DNA of 64,000 nucleotides from Erodium maritimum (Eukaryota > Streptophyta > Magnoliopsida > Geraniales > Geraniaceae). Under the pieces are notes generated by a model that saw nothing but the letters and a program-made list of their open reading frames with translations, was not told the DNA's origin and did no database searches. A program made the position numbers and the translations under genes. The stretch is taken from positions 14,873,228 to 14,937,227 of the forward strand of contig OY997595.1 of the NCBI GenBank assembly GCA_963921825.1, given 5' to 3'. Positions 1 to 10,099 of this stretch are shown piece by piece (within the stretch, counting starts at the first letter, position 1; each line of letters opens with the position of its first letter).

Positions 1-775
1 AATCACGTAAAAGGAAGTGCAATCCTGCAGCTGCAGCCCGGAATCGCCACTTGTGCGAGGTTACTTCTGGCTATTGACACTGATTAATTGTCCATCACAG
101 TATCAGCCTTTCTTATTATTCTTGTGTGTTTTTATTTTTGATGCAGAGTCTTGCAGATAGTTGTTTTCCCATTAGTCTCGGCCCCTCAGCAAGCCGTCTT
201 CATGGTGTCCATCTAATTTTTCAACAAGATTAATATTTTAATAGTGTAATTTTGATCTTCTTATAAAGCTGAACTTACCATGTGCTAATTCTGGTAAGAT
301 TTTGGTTACTTGTAGAGTTTTTCCTGCGCCAGTTCTGTGATGCCCACACTTGCTCAGAAAGAAGAAAACTCTTCCCGAAAGGAGGCAAGGTAATACTCTT
401 CTCCCTTGTTACAGTAGTTTGGATTAAAGGGTTATGATTCTAATTTGGAGTCAATAATACAAACTGTTTGCCTATGTGAAGATTATCATGAAAGTAAGAG
501 TCCTATTTGATTATTGATTCCTGGATTTGTTTCATCTGTGTGCAGAAGCAAATGAATGTGTTGTACGTTGCTATTTGTCTACTGACCATGATGATGCTCC
601 CCTTTTTCTATCTGGTTGCTTATTTGTACCACAGGTATTGTTTCTTTCTCCTTTAGTTCAATATTGGTTTGACAACAGTTACATAATTATGTGTGTATTT
701 TGCAGGGAAAATCGAAAAGGAAGACAAGAGCTGAGGCGCATCTCACAGTTACGACATAAAACTAAACCCTCATAG
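1..775 (+). CDS. C-terminal exons of an unrecognised membrane protein (5' partial)
   Basis: Five exons can be joined in a single consistent frame: 1-59, 147-204, 316-389, 546-634 and 706-775, each bounded by GT and AG. The joined reading gives about 115 residues and ends at the TAG at 773-775. The protein end has a Cys/His-containing stretch (FCDAHTCSERRK), then a hydrophobic segment of about 22 residues starting MNVLYVAICLLTMMM, then a strongly basic tail rich in Arg and Lys. This fits a single C-terminal membrane anchor, or the last helix of a multi-pass protein, with a cytosolic basic tail. I do not recognise the family. The gene starts left of the window. The agreement of four splice phases is the main support; the exact acceptor of the second and third exons is inferred. 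Confidence 0.6.
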
Positions 776-1519
776 TTGGTATGCATACATCAACATGTGT
801 ATTCCGCTGACAGATGGAGGTTGATGACAAAACGTAGGGTCGAGATGGATGCTGTTCTCTACCCTCCATCCAATGGATACATTCTTGTAAAACTATGATC
901 CTCCGGGGATGAAGAAAGCGCTGGATTCGAGTCTGATGTAATATTTTCTTAACCAGTTCATGGAACAGTTAAGATGTGTACAATACCATTTCTTTGATTG
1001 AATCGGACGGGCCACATGTTGGTGTTCGGCTGGCTAGGATGGAAGCTTGGCGCTGGGCATCACTGTTTGATGCATCCTCAGTGTCCGGCCAACATCGATT
1101 GGGCCGATGCCAAACATCACGTTGGACATGTTCTACGTAGTAGTTTTTTACCGCTTAAATTTTCTCATTTCATAGTCTGCATTCCCGGCGTTCAACATGG
1201 ATCACCGGGAAAACTAAGGGAATCAGTGTCACCAAAAAGAAAACCCGTTTTTCTTTTTGAGGCAAACTCATAGGGCAATTAAAATCAGACAGACAAAATT
1301 CGATCCAACTCAGAGTCTCAATATAATAAATAAAAGTAAGTTATTTTTGACCTTACATAATTAAGCTGCAAGGACATAAAATGTCGCACAGCAAAGGCGA
1401 ATAGCAACATGCCCAGGCTTTGCTAAGAGAGATGAGGTGTGTCTGAAACATTTAACGATGTTGCGTCAGTTCAATAAAAACTGGTATATAATATTTAGCT
1501 TTGTATAAGAAAACAACAG
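776..1519. other. 3' flank and spacer, no gene seen
   Basis: This stretch probably contains the 3' UTR of the upstream membrane-protein gene. A 91-codon open stretch at 998-1273 has no recognisable domain and no splice support. I see no other feature here. Confidence 0.4.
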
Positions 1520-1592
1520 GCACCCGTGGCCTAATGGATAAGGCATTTGACTTCTAATCAAGGGATTGTGGGTTCGAGTCCCACCGGGTGTG
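1520..1592 (+). tRNA. tRNA-Arg (anticodon UCU)
   Basis: The 73-nt sequence folds as a full cloverleaf. The acceptor arm is GCACCCG paired with CGGGTGT (one G-U pair), with discriminator G. The D arm is GCCT/AGGC, the anticodon loop is CTTCTAA with anticodon TCT, and the T arm is GTGGG-TTCGAGT-CCCAC. A run of six T begins two bases after the 3' end (1594-1599), the expected Pol III terminator. There is no intron and no encoded CCA. An identical gene lies at 3138-3210 on the other strand. Confidence 0.97.
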
Positions 1593-1964
1593 CTTTTTTA
1601 CTTTATTTTTTTGCAAATGATCACAAAATTTAACTTGCAGACTATATTTTAGAAGGAATAGAATCACAATATTTATTATTGGTCACAAATTTTAATTTAT
1701 GTAATAAACAGATTTTTTGTTAATGATCACAAATTTAACTTTAGTAAGTAATAAACACACTACAGTCTCAATTATTTACATTTAATTTCTGTAAATAATA
1801 AATAGTCTTCAATTGTTTTGTTTTGAGGTTTTTTTTATCAGCGAAAGCAAATTGAAATCCAGCTACAGATCGAGAAAAAAAGCCAGATAAAAAACAACAG
1901 AAAGTAAAAACAACATAAAGCAGAAGCCTAAACAAAAGTTACTCATCCCCAAAACCATAGTACG

Positions 1965-2245
1965 ATGTAGTGCAACCCTGAGTGAATTCCCCTGAGCGGC
2001 CTATGTGTAAGCAGAATCCCTTGTGAGGCCAATGACTGCAGCCTAATGTATGGGAATGTAAAGGATTCCCATGAAAGGCATGTGAGTATGCAGCCCAGTG
2101 TATGTGTAACGATGTAAGGCCATGAATGAATTCCCCTGTGTGGCCTGTGAGTATGCAGATGAATGGGAATGTAACTGAATTCCCCTGAGAGACCTGTGAA
2201 TGCAGCCTAGTGAATGGGAATGTAGATGATTCCCCAGAGAGGCCA
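1965..2245. repeat. degenerate minisatellite, units of about 40-60 bp
   Basis: Recurring blocks of the type GAATTCCCCTGAG, GGCCTGTGAATGCAG and GAATGGGAATGTAA follow each other with variable spacing, giving about five degenerate units. The array creates a long open frame on the minus strand (1939-2340) that mimics HTGE zinc-finger linkers by chance. I treat that frame as a product of the repeat, not a gene. Confidence 0.6.
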
Positions 2246-3137
2246 GTGAATAGTGATGGCAATGATGAGAGGCTAAGGGATGAAAGCGTGCTTAGAAATC
2301 CACGAACCAACATGTCTGAAGAACCGGAATTGTCAACCATGAAGCCCGGAGCAAAAACGGGTCTGAGTACCCAAGATTACCAACCTTTAAGACCAGAGAG
2401 AAAACAACAGCTACCTACAACCACTCTTCCCTAATCTAAGCAGGAATGACAGCTACTCCCTTGCCCACAAAACCCCTATAACCGTAATAGTTAGGGAGAT
2501 CTTGCAGTTGCCGGAGGCCAGGACCAGAAAACGGCAAGTTTCGCCGTTTACGGTATTGGCAGTCGGCGAGTTGACGTTGATATGATGTCGGTGAACTGGA
2601 TTATTCTTTGTTACAAGACTGTTGCAGCTTGGGACGACGTGCTCTTACCTCCTAATGGTTGAAAAATCTAGATATATGACCTTATTTATTTTTCGTTCCG
2701 AGCTTCATGGTCGGAAAATTAAGGTATTAGACTTTCATACTGTTTTTCTGGTTCTTAAAGTTTGTAAAATCTGGTTTCCAAACCTTCAATTATGTTTCGC
2801 CCTTTGTTGGGCTCGTATTGAACCCGTGCTTACACATCAGCCCTCCGATTTGTATCTGTGTTGCAATTGTGACCTTATAGATGACTATGTCCATCTCTAA
2901 GTTTTTGTGATTTGTTACTGGATCTTTGTACTTCTTTTTTACTTTCAAAAAAGTTTTAATTTAAATTACACTGCTGATTAAAAAAAGTCTAGCCAATTCC
3001 TTCAAAAAAACAACAAAATAGTCTGGAAGTTAAATTAATTTTGTGATCACTAGTAAAAGGTCTAGTCTATTGACTCTATTCCTTCCAAAAGAATAGTCTG
3101 AAAGTTTGATATCATCAACAAAAACTAAAAAGTAGAG
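2246..3137. other. spacer between the two tRNA-Arg genes
   Basis: No gene is recognised. The stretch 3010-3115 is an imperfect inverted copy of the 3' flank of the first tRNA gene (about 1610-1665). It shares the block CTATTCCTTC and the following AGTCTG/AAGTT motifs, so the duplication that made the tRNA pair included flanking DNA. Confidence 0.5.
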
Positions 3138-3210
3138 CACACCCGGTGGGACTCGAACCCACAATCCCTTGATTAGAAGTCAAATGCCTTATCCATTAGG
3201 CCACGGGTGC
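3138..3210 (-). tRNA. tRNA-Arg (anticodon UCU), second copy
   Basis: The reverse complement is base-for-base identical over all 73 nt to the tRNA gene at 1520-1592, including the G-U pair in the acceptor stem. Downstream on the minus strand there is a T5 run within ten bases, a Pol III terminator. The two genes are inverted relative to each other, with 1.5 kb between them. Confidence 0.97.
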
Positions 3211-3285
3211 TTGTTGTTACATCTGGTACTCAGAAAATTTTTCATCCTTACAAATGCAAGTTATTTTTGACATTAACTACGTACA

Positions 3286-3477
3286 CTATATATGATTTAA
3301 AAGAAAATCAAGTTTGAAATTATTGGCTTGCGAGGATCCGGCGATTTCCACGATATTGAATTTCTCCATTAAAGAGCTAAGATGGTCCAACTTGTTCTTT
3401 GATTTGTTCCTTGGTTGTATATGGGATATGATTTCATGAAGACCGTTTTTAACATTTTCGTTAATTACAATAGCCAC
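3286..3477 (-). pseudogene. open frame interrupted by the LINE insertion (unrecognised)
   Basis: A minus-strand open frame of 63 codons ends at 3286. When the LINE between the two target-site copies is ignored, the frame continues upstream into 6093 to about 6150, so the pre-insertion reading was at least 80 codons. A possible splice acceptor (TTAG) sits at its upstream edge. The protein is rich in Lys and Asn with no domain I know. It could be a real exon broken by the insertion or a chance open frame; there is no further support. Confidence 0.25.
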
Positions 3478-3507
3478 TCGTAATTAACGAAAATGTTAAA
3501 AACGGTC
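3441..3507. repeat. perfect 28-bp inverted repeat across the LINE 5' junction
   Basis: Arm 3441-3468 and arm 3480-3507 are exact reverse complements. The 11-bp spacer between them is most of the target-site duplication. The left arm is host DNA; the right arm is the first 28 bases of the inserted segment. Confidence 0.9.
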
Positions 3508-6079
3508 AAAGGAGTAGAAACTAAAATTTTACTGAGGTTGAACGTGTTTGCACGCGTGCGAACCCTAGTTTGGGCCCGCCTCCAGTTCGCGGCCGGTCAC
3601 GGCTGTCTGGTCGCCGGCGTGAGTCCCTCAACCCCAGCCTAGTCTCCGGCGGTAGGACTCTCCTCCTCCTCTGTTTAAGAGCGGTCCACTCGAGCCTCCT
3701 TCAACTTCGACGTTGTTTGATTGCGGATTCGAATCTGGGCTTGCCACTGTCCCGGAGTTGCTGAGCAGAGTGGGGGTTGCTTCTTCTACGTTTTGCTCCG
3801 GCGACCTCGGACTGGCAGTATACATCGCAGGGAACGCAGCCTTGGTCGAACCAGGTTTCGCAGAGAAAACGCACATTGAAGCTGGGATCGCAGTGAAGCT
3901 GTGTAGTGGCTATATCCACAAGTTTATTTCTGATTAGATATGTTGTTGAAGGAGTCGGTGTTGTGGATACACCAATCGGCGCATAAACAGGTTGGAGAAG
4001 GGTCTAAATCGCGATTGACTATGTCGAGCTCCTTGGAACCAGAATATTATGAAAAAATGGTGGAAGGGAAGGTAACAAGGGTACCTAAATTAGCATCGGT
4101 GATCCGCAGATTGGAGAACTCCGCTCGCGTGCCCATTGGCAGTTCTGTCAGTCGCTGGCAAGAGACTCCGGCAGAGACCGAGATTGGGGCAAGTCAGAAC
4201 AGAGGGAAGTTCGTCTCAGATTCAAGGGACTCTTCGAAGTCTAGTCAGATTGAGAGGAAGGAGAGTTCGTCAAAAGCAATTGAACAAACTAAATTGTTCA
4301 TTTGTAATCTCCCTCCTGATACCAATCGGACGAAGCTGAGGAGGTGGCTTGAGGAAATCACACCAGTGTTCAAAGTGTTCGTCTGTAAAAGAAAGAATGC
4401 AGGGGGCAGATTCTTCGGCTTCGTTTCTGTTCAAGCCAAAAAGGCAGCGTCGTTATTGATAAAGGCTTGTAACGGTTTCGTTTGGGAGGGCCACAAAATC
4501 TTTATGTATGTCGCTTGGCCGGAAAGGACGGCCAAAAGGTTGGGCAGACAGGTGGGTTCTCAAATGTGGAGACCGATTGATACGGAAGTGAAATCAACTG
4601 AACCAGTTAAACACTCAGTGAGTTCTTCGATGCATCAGAAAATCATTGGCACCATGTCCAGTTACCTGTCGCCGTGGTTAGGGGCAAGCGTGTTGGGTGT
4701 GGCAAGGGAGGAGATCTCCTTGGAAACTTTGCACGAGACAATTAATTCGGAAGAGTCAACTGATCTGCAGTTCCGGTATCTTGGAAATAGAGTTTTTCTG
4801 TTCTTGTCATCGGATCAAGACACTTTGGATGATCTATTAAATTCAAAGTGGAAGTGGTGTTCTGAGGTTTTTCTTTTGTTTGATCGGGCAAAAGAGTGGT
4901 TGAAGGGAGCAGGGGAATTTTCTTGGTGGAAGATATCGGGCATTCCAATTTCGGGCTGGTGTATGTCAACTTTTCGTGACATTGGGAGCTCGTGTGGCTC
5001 GTTTATATTAGCCTTAAGAGACGAGACCTCTTCGTTGTTAGATTGCAATTTTCTTTTATTGCATTCGGCAATGTCCGAGGTTTCGTGTAACCGAGTACTA
5101 GAGCTTGAGGGCAAGTTATTTCAAGTGGTTCTGTCCAAGATGTCATCGACTGAGCTTCCAGCAAGTGTTCCGATTAAAGGGTACAAAAATGCTTTGCTTT
5201 CACAGGTTAAGTCGGCCTCCCCGTCACCGGTTTATAGCTTGAAGGGCAAAAACATTGTGAAATTCTCGACTCCGGTGAGACCTGTTCCTGAATCGCCAAC
5301 CACGAGCCCAGATCCGTCCATGCGTGGGCCTCAAGTTTCTCGAGTCAAGGCTTCAAATAGTGTTCTTCTCCAACCTAGTAAACCTAATACAGTTTTTCGA
5401 TCCTACGCTGCTCGTCGGGTTTCAGTAGACAAGGAGAGTGCGGATCGAGAGAGGAAGTGGAAACTCATTAAGGTCGGGCAGAAACTTTTAACGGGTCATC
5501 CAGAAGCGGCCGATCAAATTGAAGCACTTGACTTTGAGCTGGGAGATTCAGTTGATCCTGAATTTCAGGACGATTCAGATGACATGTGTTCGAGTGACGG
5601 AACAGAAGTGGGGGAGTCCCTCCCTACTTCCCTTCCTTTTTAATCAGGAAACGAAAAGGGAAGAAATACCTCCCTGTATCTTACGAAGCTGTGGTTTTGT
5701 TCCCTGGGTGATGCCATATTACTTTATGGCGTATTTTGAGAGTTTGGCTATGGTGGCGGGGTTTTGGGTGGTTCGGCGTGGTTGAAAGTGTGCTACTTGA
5801 CTTGCCGGCATAATTGTTTTCAGCGGAATGATATAGTACTCCGTAGCAGGAGATCTTCTATCTGCCGTTTCTATTGAGGTTTGGAAGTTAGACCCGAGAT
5901 CTTGTATCAGGGGAAGGCACAGGCGCAGGGGAAGGTGCTTCAGGGGAGTTATAATTTGTCTGTTCTTTTTGTTTCCTGTTTGTTTTAGTTTCAGCTTGTA
6001 GCCTTTTAAAGAGGCCTCCGTTGCAGGTTTCCGTCTTGGTTTCCTGTTCTAATAATATAATCGCTTATCAAAAAAAAAA
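3480..6079 (+). mobile_element. LINE-type retroposon carrying ORF1 only
   Basis: The element is bounded by a 13-bp target-site duplication ACAATAGCCACTC at 3467-3479 and 6080-6092. It ends in an A-tail of about 11 bases (6070-6080) after a TTATC motif typical of plant L1-like LINEs. It contains a GC-rich leader, an intact ORF1 (3940-5643) and a 430-bp 3' UTR. No endonuclease, reverse transcriptase or RNase H sequence is present, so it must have been mobilised in trans. Its first 28 bases are an inverted copy of the adjacent host DNA. Confidence 0.9.
3940..5643 (+). CDS. LINE ORF1 protein with RRM domain (567 aa)
   Basis: This is the ORF1 RNA-binding protein of a plant L1-like LINE, expected to coat the element RNA. 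An RRM occupies about residues 117-195: the RNP2-like motif is LFICNL (119-124) and the RNP1-like motif is GRFFGFVSV (156-164). Residues 325-410 contain a conserved W-x-x-x-GIPISGW block and a beta-rich stretch common in plant LINE ORF1 and DUF4283-type proteins. The C-terminal part is Ser/Pro-rich, then acidic. I see no CCHC zinc knuckle. The frame has no stop across 567 codons, unlike all other TE genes here, which suggests a fairly young insertion. An internal Met at residue 28 (4021) may be the true start, since the 27 upstream residues are not RRM-related. Confidence 0.85.
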   Translation: MLLKESVLWIHQSAHKQVGEGSKSRLTMSSSLEPEYYEKMVEGKVTRVPKLASVIRRLENSARVPIGSSVSRWQETPAETEIGASQNRGKFVSDSRDSSKSSQIERKESSSKAIEQTKLFICNLPPDTNRTKLRRWLEEITPVFKVFVCKRKNAGGRFFGFVSVQAKKAASLLIKACNGFVWEGHKIFMYVAWPERTAKRLGRQVGSQMWRPIDTEVKSTEPVKHSVSSSMHQKIIGTMSSYLSPWLGASVLGVAREEISLETLHETINSEESTDLQFRYLGNRVFLFLSSDQDTLDDLLNSKWKWCSEVFLLFDRAKEWLKGAGEFSWWKISGIPISGWCMSTFRDIGSSCGSFILALRDETSSLLDCNFLLLHSAMSEVSCNRVLELEGKLFQVVLSKMSSTELPASVPIKGYKNALLSQVKSASPSPVYSLKGKNIVKFSTPVRPVPESPTTSPDPSMRGPQVSRVKASNSVLLQPSKPNTVFRSYAARRVSVDKESADRERKWKLIKVGQKLLTGHPEAADQIEALDFELGDSVDPEFQDDSDDMCSSDGTEVGESLPTSLPF

Positions 6080-6092
6080 ACAATAGCCACTC

Positions 6093-6799
6093 CATAGAAA
6101 GAACTTCTTAAGCAACACGTTAGCAAGGAATATCTCACAGAGCTCTAATCCCCCACTCGTCACACCAACATATAGGTTCTCATATTTATGGACTTATTCC
6201 ATTATGGGCATGTTTTCCACCATGGGGAAGGCAAACTATTGGCCTACCACATATTTTTTCTTCCCATCACCGCCAGTTATATCTAACAGTTCTAAAATCA
6301 CCTCGGCGGACTTGTGCACAAAGTATAAGTAACAAACAAGTTGTTCATTGAGTCAACCATGTGAAACCTAATTGTCTTATTATATTTTTTTCATCATTAA
6401 ATCTTCATTTGTCTTTTGGGCGCTGAAGCAGTCATAGCAGTAGATTCGGGAATTTACTCAGTAGACATCGAAACTTAAGTTCCATCGAAGATAATGGTGA
6501 AGACACCGTATAGGATATGGATGAGGAGGAATTTAAGGTTGTGAGACTTATGAGGAACTACGAGTTCAAATAAGTCAAACACCCGAAATCAAATAAGTAC
6601 CTTATCGCGCTATGTCATAAGCAAACTAAGGACAAACTTTTTATAATGCTATAAGAGAACAAATAGTGTTTTGTTGCTTGAAATGGTACCGTTTGGAAAG
6701 TACGTTTCCAAAGGAACTAATGAGAGTACTGTACAACCCAAAGGCAATTCAAAATCCGTAGAATAACATTGTAGTTATGTGGAAATACAAAATTACTTT
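6093..6799. other. intergenic, no gene seen
   Basis: AT-rich spacer between the LINE and the solo LTR. I see no coding signal, RNA gene or repeat that I can name. Confidence 0.4.
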
Positions 6800-7548
6800 A
6801 ATAATGTCACGCCCCAAATCCGATTTTGACCGGATTCGAGACATGAACTAAAAACGATAAATAAATAAAAATCATTAAAATAAACTTTAAATCAATAACT
6901 TAAAAAATTGTATGATCCGAAACTAACCAACGATGTCAGAATCTCATTAAAGTGATAAAAAACCAACAGTTTAGTACATAAAAGAAAAGTACGTCTCTAA
7001 TCAGGTAAACTCCCGAACTCTCAGCAGCTCCCGAGCTCTGAGACATCCTACAGCGTACTCAGCAAGGAAACCTGTAAAACCACAGTAAACACGAAGGGGG
7101 TGAGGTTTCGCTCAGTAGGAAAAAACAGTAAAGTAAAAGAACCCCCGTTGGAGTATAAAACCAAATAGTACAAGTATTCAAGTTTATAGATTTGAACGAT
7201 TAAACAAAAGTGATGTAATAAAGGTCAATGAGGTTCCAAAGCTTAAGGAAGATGACGCTCAAGGAAATCGACCGAGAATAACGAATGTAACAGGGAAACG
7301 ATTAAAGTAACACTCAAATCCGCTACACAAATGTCAACACTCAAAACTCTGATCTGTACCCTAACTGGTACATCATATCAGCTTCCCCTCGGTCCATAGA
7401 AGACACGGTCATTGGGGCTCCCGTAACGAACAACGGACAGCAAATCATACATACACGTAAAGCAATAACAATCGCGCAATAAATCATAAACAATACACAC
7501 AATACGTCCCCATTAATACGCTAGATCTTACGGCTATAACACAATTTA

Positions 7549-7900
7549 CCGACACTCGGTCGGAGGGAAGGCGCACCCTACCACAGTTCATAGCTCGTTT
7601 TACCGGCACTTAGTCGGAAGGTAGGTACACCTTGTCATAGCGCGTTTTACCGACTCCTAGTCGGAAGGTAGGTACACCTTGTCATAGAATCACAGCACGT
7701 TTTACCGACTTCTAGTCGAAAGGTAGGCACACCTTAACACTGATAACAACATGTTTTACCGACTCCTAGTCGGAAGGTAGGCACACCTTATCACAGAATC
7801 TGAGCACGTTTTACCGACTCCTAGTCGGCAGGTAGGCACACCTCAACAATGAATCACAACACGTTTTACCGACTTCTAGTCGGAAGGTAGGCACACCTTA
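7549..7900. repeat. seven-copy 54-bp array with palindromic core, inside the LTR
   Basis: Seven copies begin near 7549, 7603, 7650, 7704, 7759, 7813 and 7869. Most carry the near-perfect hairpin CCGACTCCTAGTCGG followed by AAGGTAGGCACACCTT. Spacing is 47-56 bp. A related four-copy array lies in the right-hand LTR at 63124-63318. Confidence 0.85.
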
Positions 7901-8702
7901 ACAGAGGATTGCCCATAAGGGAGGAACATACCAAACAGTCATAGTACAATCATCGCTTAGCATCGCACAATATTACCACAACACATAACTTACCGGTGTA
8001 ACTTACCAACCACGATCCATCGGTCTATCACTCACCCGATCATACCAATGGCACAATCAATTACACTCAAATATTCATTCAAGCATTCATTCATGTATTC
8101 ATTCATTCATTCAATCATTCAAACATTCATTCGACAATTCATATCTCAAGCATTACAATTTGTCTAGTTTAGTTAAACTTTTATCTTAATCCAAAGACTA
8201 GGCAAGCACGACATGTGAGGCAACCACAAACAATCCTAAGGCTCATCACGGCCATTCTACCAGCACAGCAACCCAACACCTACAGCACGACATGGCTCGT
8301 AGGTCGTTCGCATGTTATAAGACCACTCTAGCTAATACCGTCCTATATGCATACTAGTTATTTAGCCGGTTATTAGGTTTCCCTATAGGCATACTATTAG
8401 CAGTTCTTAATTTAGGAGTAAAGTTTACGACTTTTCCCTACCTCAATGACGAACCAACAGTTGCGTCTCCTAGTTGCCGACGACCGGGCCAACTCCGTCT
8501 TCTAGGGCGAAGTCCAAGTCGGTGTCTGGGTTTACAAACAAAAGGTCCAATCAGTTCCAGTAAGGTCCAAAGTCCGCTGAGTTATCAGATCAGTATTTTT
8601 AACTGTCTAAAGTCCAATAATTTACCAATTTTAGTCATATAAATAAATTTAATTAATTATTAAAAACTGATTTTAAAATAATGAAACTTTAAAACCGGCT
8701 CG

Positions 8703-8795
8703 ACCCGGATCCGAGCCCGAACCCGAGCCCAGACCCGAGCCCAGACCCGAGCCCAGATCCGAACCCGAGTCCAGACCCGAACCCGGCCCCAGACC
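8703..8795. repeat. 12-bp tandem repeat (CCCGAGCCCAGA-type)
   Basis: About eight imperfect copies of a 12-bp GC-rich unit, inside the solo LTR. It produces repetitive Gly/Pro/Ser-type open frames on both strands that have no other support. Confidence 0.75.
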
Positions 8796-9689
8796 CGGTT
8801 CTAGAAACCGGTCCAGCTCTGGGCCTGGCCTAAGTTCGATCTCTGGCCCAAGCCTGCAACCTGGCCAAGGCCCAAAGCTGCCCTGGCCCAAGCCATCCCG
8901 GCTTGAGTCCGGTGTCCTCGAGGCAGCTCCGGCGACGTCTCCGGTTGAGACACGGCGGCGGACGGTTTCAGATGAGCTCGTAGGGAGGGGAAAAGTCGTT
9001 GGAAAGGATGCCGAGGCTTCGGCGAGTTCGTGGTCGCGATGTCCGTGGCTGGAGAGCGATCTATTGCTCTCCGTTCCAGATCTGGCGTGGCGAGGTTCGC
9101 CGGTGGGAGAATCGGGCTGGAGCTTCGGTTTTCATGCGTGAGCTCGCCCAGATTAAGCTCGCCACCGTGGTTTCTCAGGCGGCGTGAGGTCGGAGGCGCT
9201 GGAGGGAGCGAGAGGACACCCACGAACCGTGTCACTCCCTCGTCGCCGGCGAGATTAGAGGTCGGGACGAAGAACGGCGAAAGGGCTTTACCGAGGCGTC
9301 TCGATTCGTGGTTGGTGGTCGGATTTGTGACGGTGGTGAGGGCACGGCGAGGTGCGGCGTTGGTGCGAGAAGAGAAGGAAGACGGGAGGAGAGAGAATTG
9401 AAGGAGAAGAGAGAAGCGGCGGATCTGGTTCTGTCTCGAGCGAGAACGCGTGAAGACGAGAAACAATGATGGGTTAGGGTTACTCAGCGTGGATTGGGCC
9501 TGGTCCGCGCGGATTGGGCCTGGCTCGTCTCAGCGGGTTAGGCCCGGTTCTCTGACCGGCCCAGTCTGGCCCAAACCCCTCTTTTTTTTGAATTTTCCTT
9601 TTCAACAACACTTGTTACAAATTCCTATCTCAATGTTTCCAATTGCAAAATACACCCTTTAAAAAAAAGACGGGTTTTACAAATAATGT

Positions 9690-10099
9690 TATAGATATCA
9701 AAATGTTTGTTGGTCGAATTGGTGTCATTTGAAAGAGTCAGTGGGAGCATAATACTACCCAAGGAAATATAAAATCATGGAATGCCATTATAAATGTATA
9801 GGAAATCAATGAGTAAAGGAGGAACTTCACAATTGTACGATAAGATCAAATATGTTAATGGGACAAAGCCAAACCCATATCTGATAAGGGTTTGTCATTT
9901 ATGAAACTGATGACCTAAGAATGACTATAAGAACCATGAAAAGGATATTCAATTCACCCAACAATCAATTAAAGACCCCCTCCCCCCGTCTTCACTCCTT
10001 TTCCCCTCTTCTTCAGCCACTCTGTCTTGCTCAAGAGTTTTTGTATGCAACCTTTCTTTACACTTTACCCAAGACAAACTTTTTTCTCCCTTTGCTGAT
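9690..10099. other. spacer between solo LTR and ORF1-like remnant
   Basis: AT-rich flank followed by a pyrimidine-rich stretch (9975-10090) that may be the leader of the downstream remnant. No gene seen. Confidence 0.3.

Larger units (their letters stand above)
6805..9681 (-). mobile_element. solo LTR of a large LTR retrotransposon (2,877 bp)
   Basis: On the minus strand the sequence starts TGTAAAACCC and ends GGGGCGTGACA, so it has TG...CA ends. It is flanked by perfect 5-bp target duplications AATAA at 6800-6804 and 9682-9686. The same terminal sequence recurs at 56668 and 62511. There is no primer binding site, polypurine tract or gag-pol inside. This is the expected result of LTR-LTR recombination, probably of a Ty3/gypsy-type element. 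Inside are a hairpin-repeat array (7549-7900), an ATTC-rich stretch near 8080-8130 and a 12-bp GC-rich array (8703-8795). The open frames at 8801-9466 come from base composition and I do not call them genes. Confidence 0.88.

Noticed and set aside
1939..2340. Minus-strand frame with zinc-finger-like HTGE linkers
   Set aside because: It coincides with a degenerate minisatellite and lacks the paired Cys and His residues.
7549..7900. Regularly spaced repeats resembling a CRISPR array
   Set aside because: The DNA is plant nuclear, the spacers are similar to each other, and the array lies inside an LTR and recurs in another LTR of the family.
8801..9466. 221-codon open frame in the solo LTR
   Set aside because: GC-rich LTR sequence with open frames on both strands and no domain.
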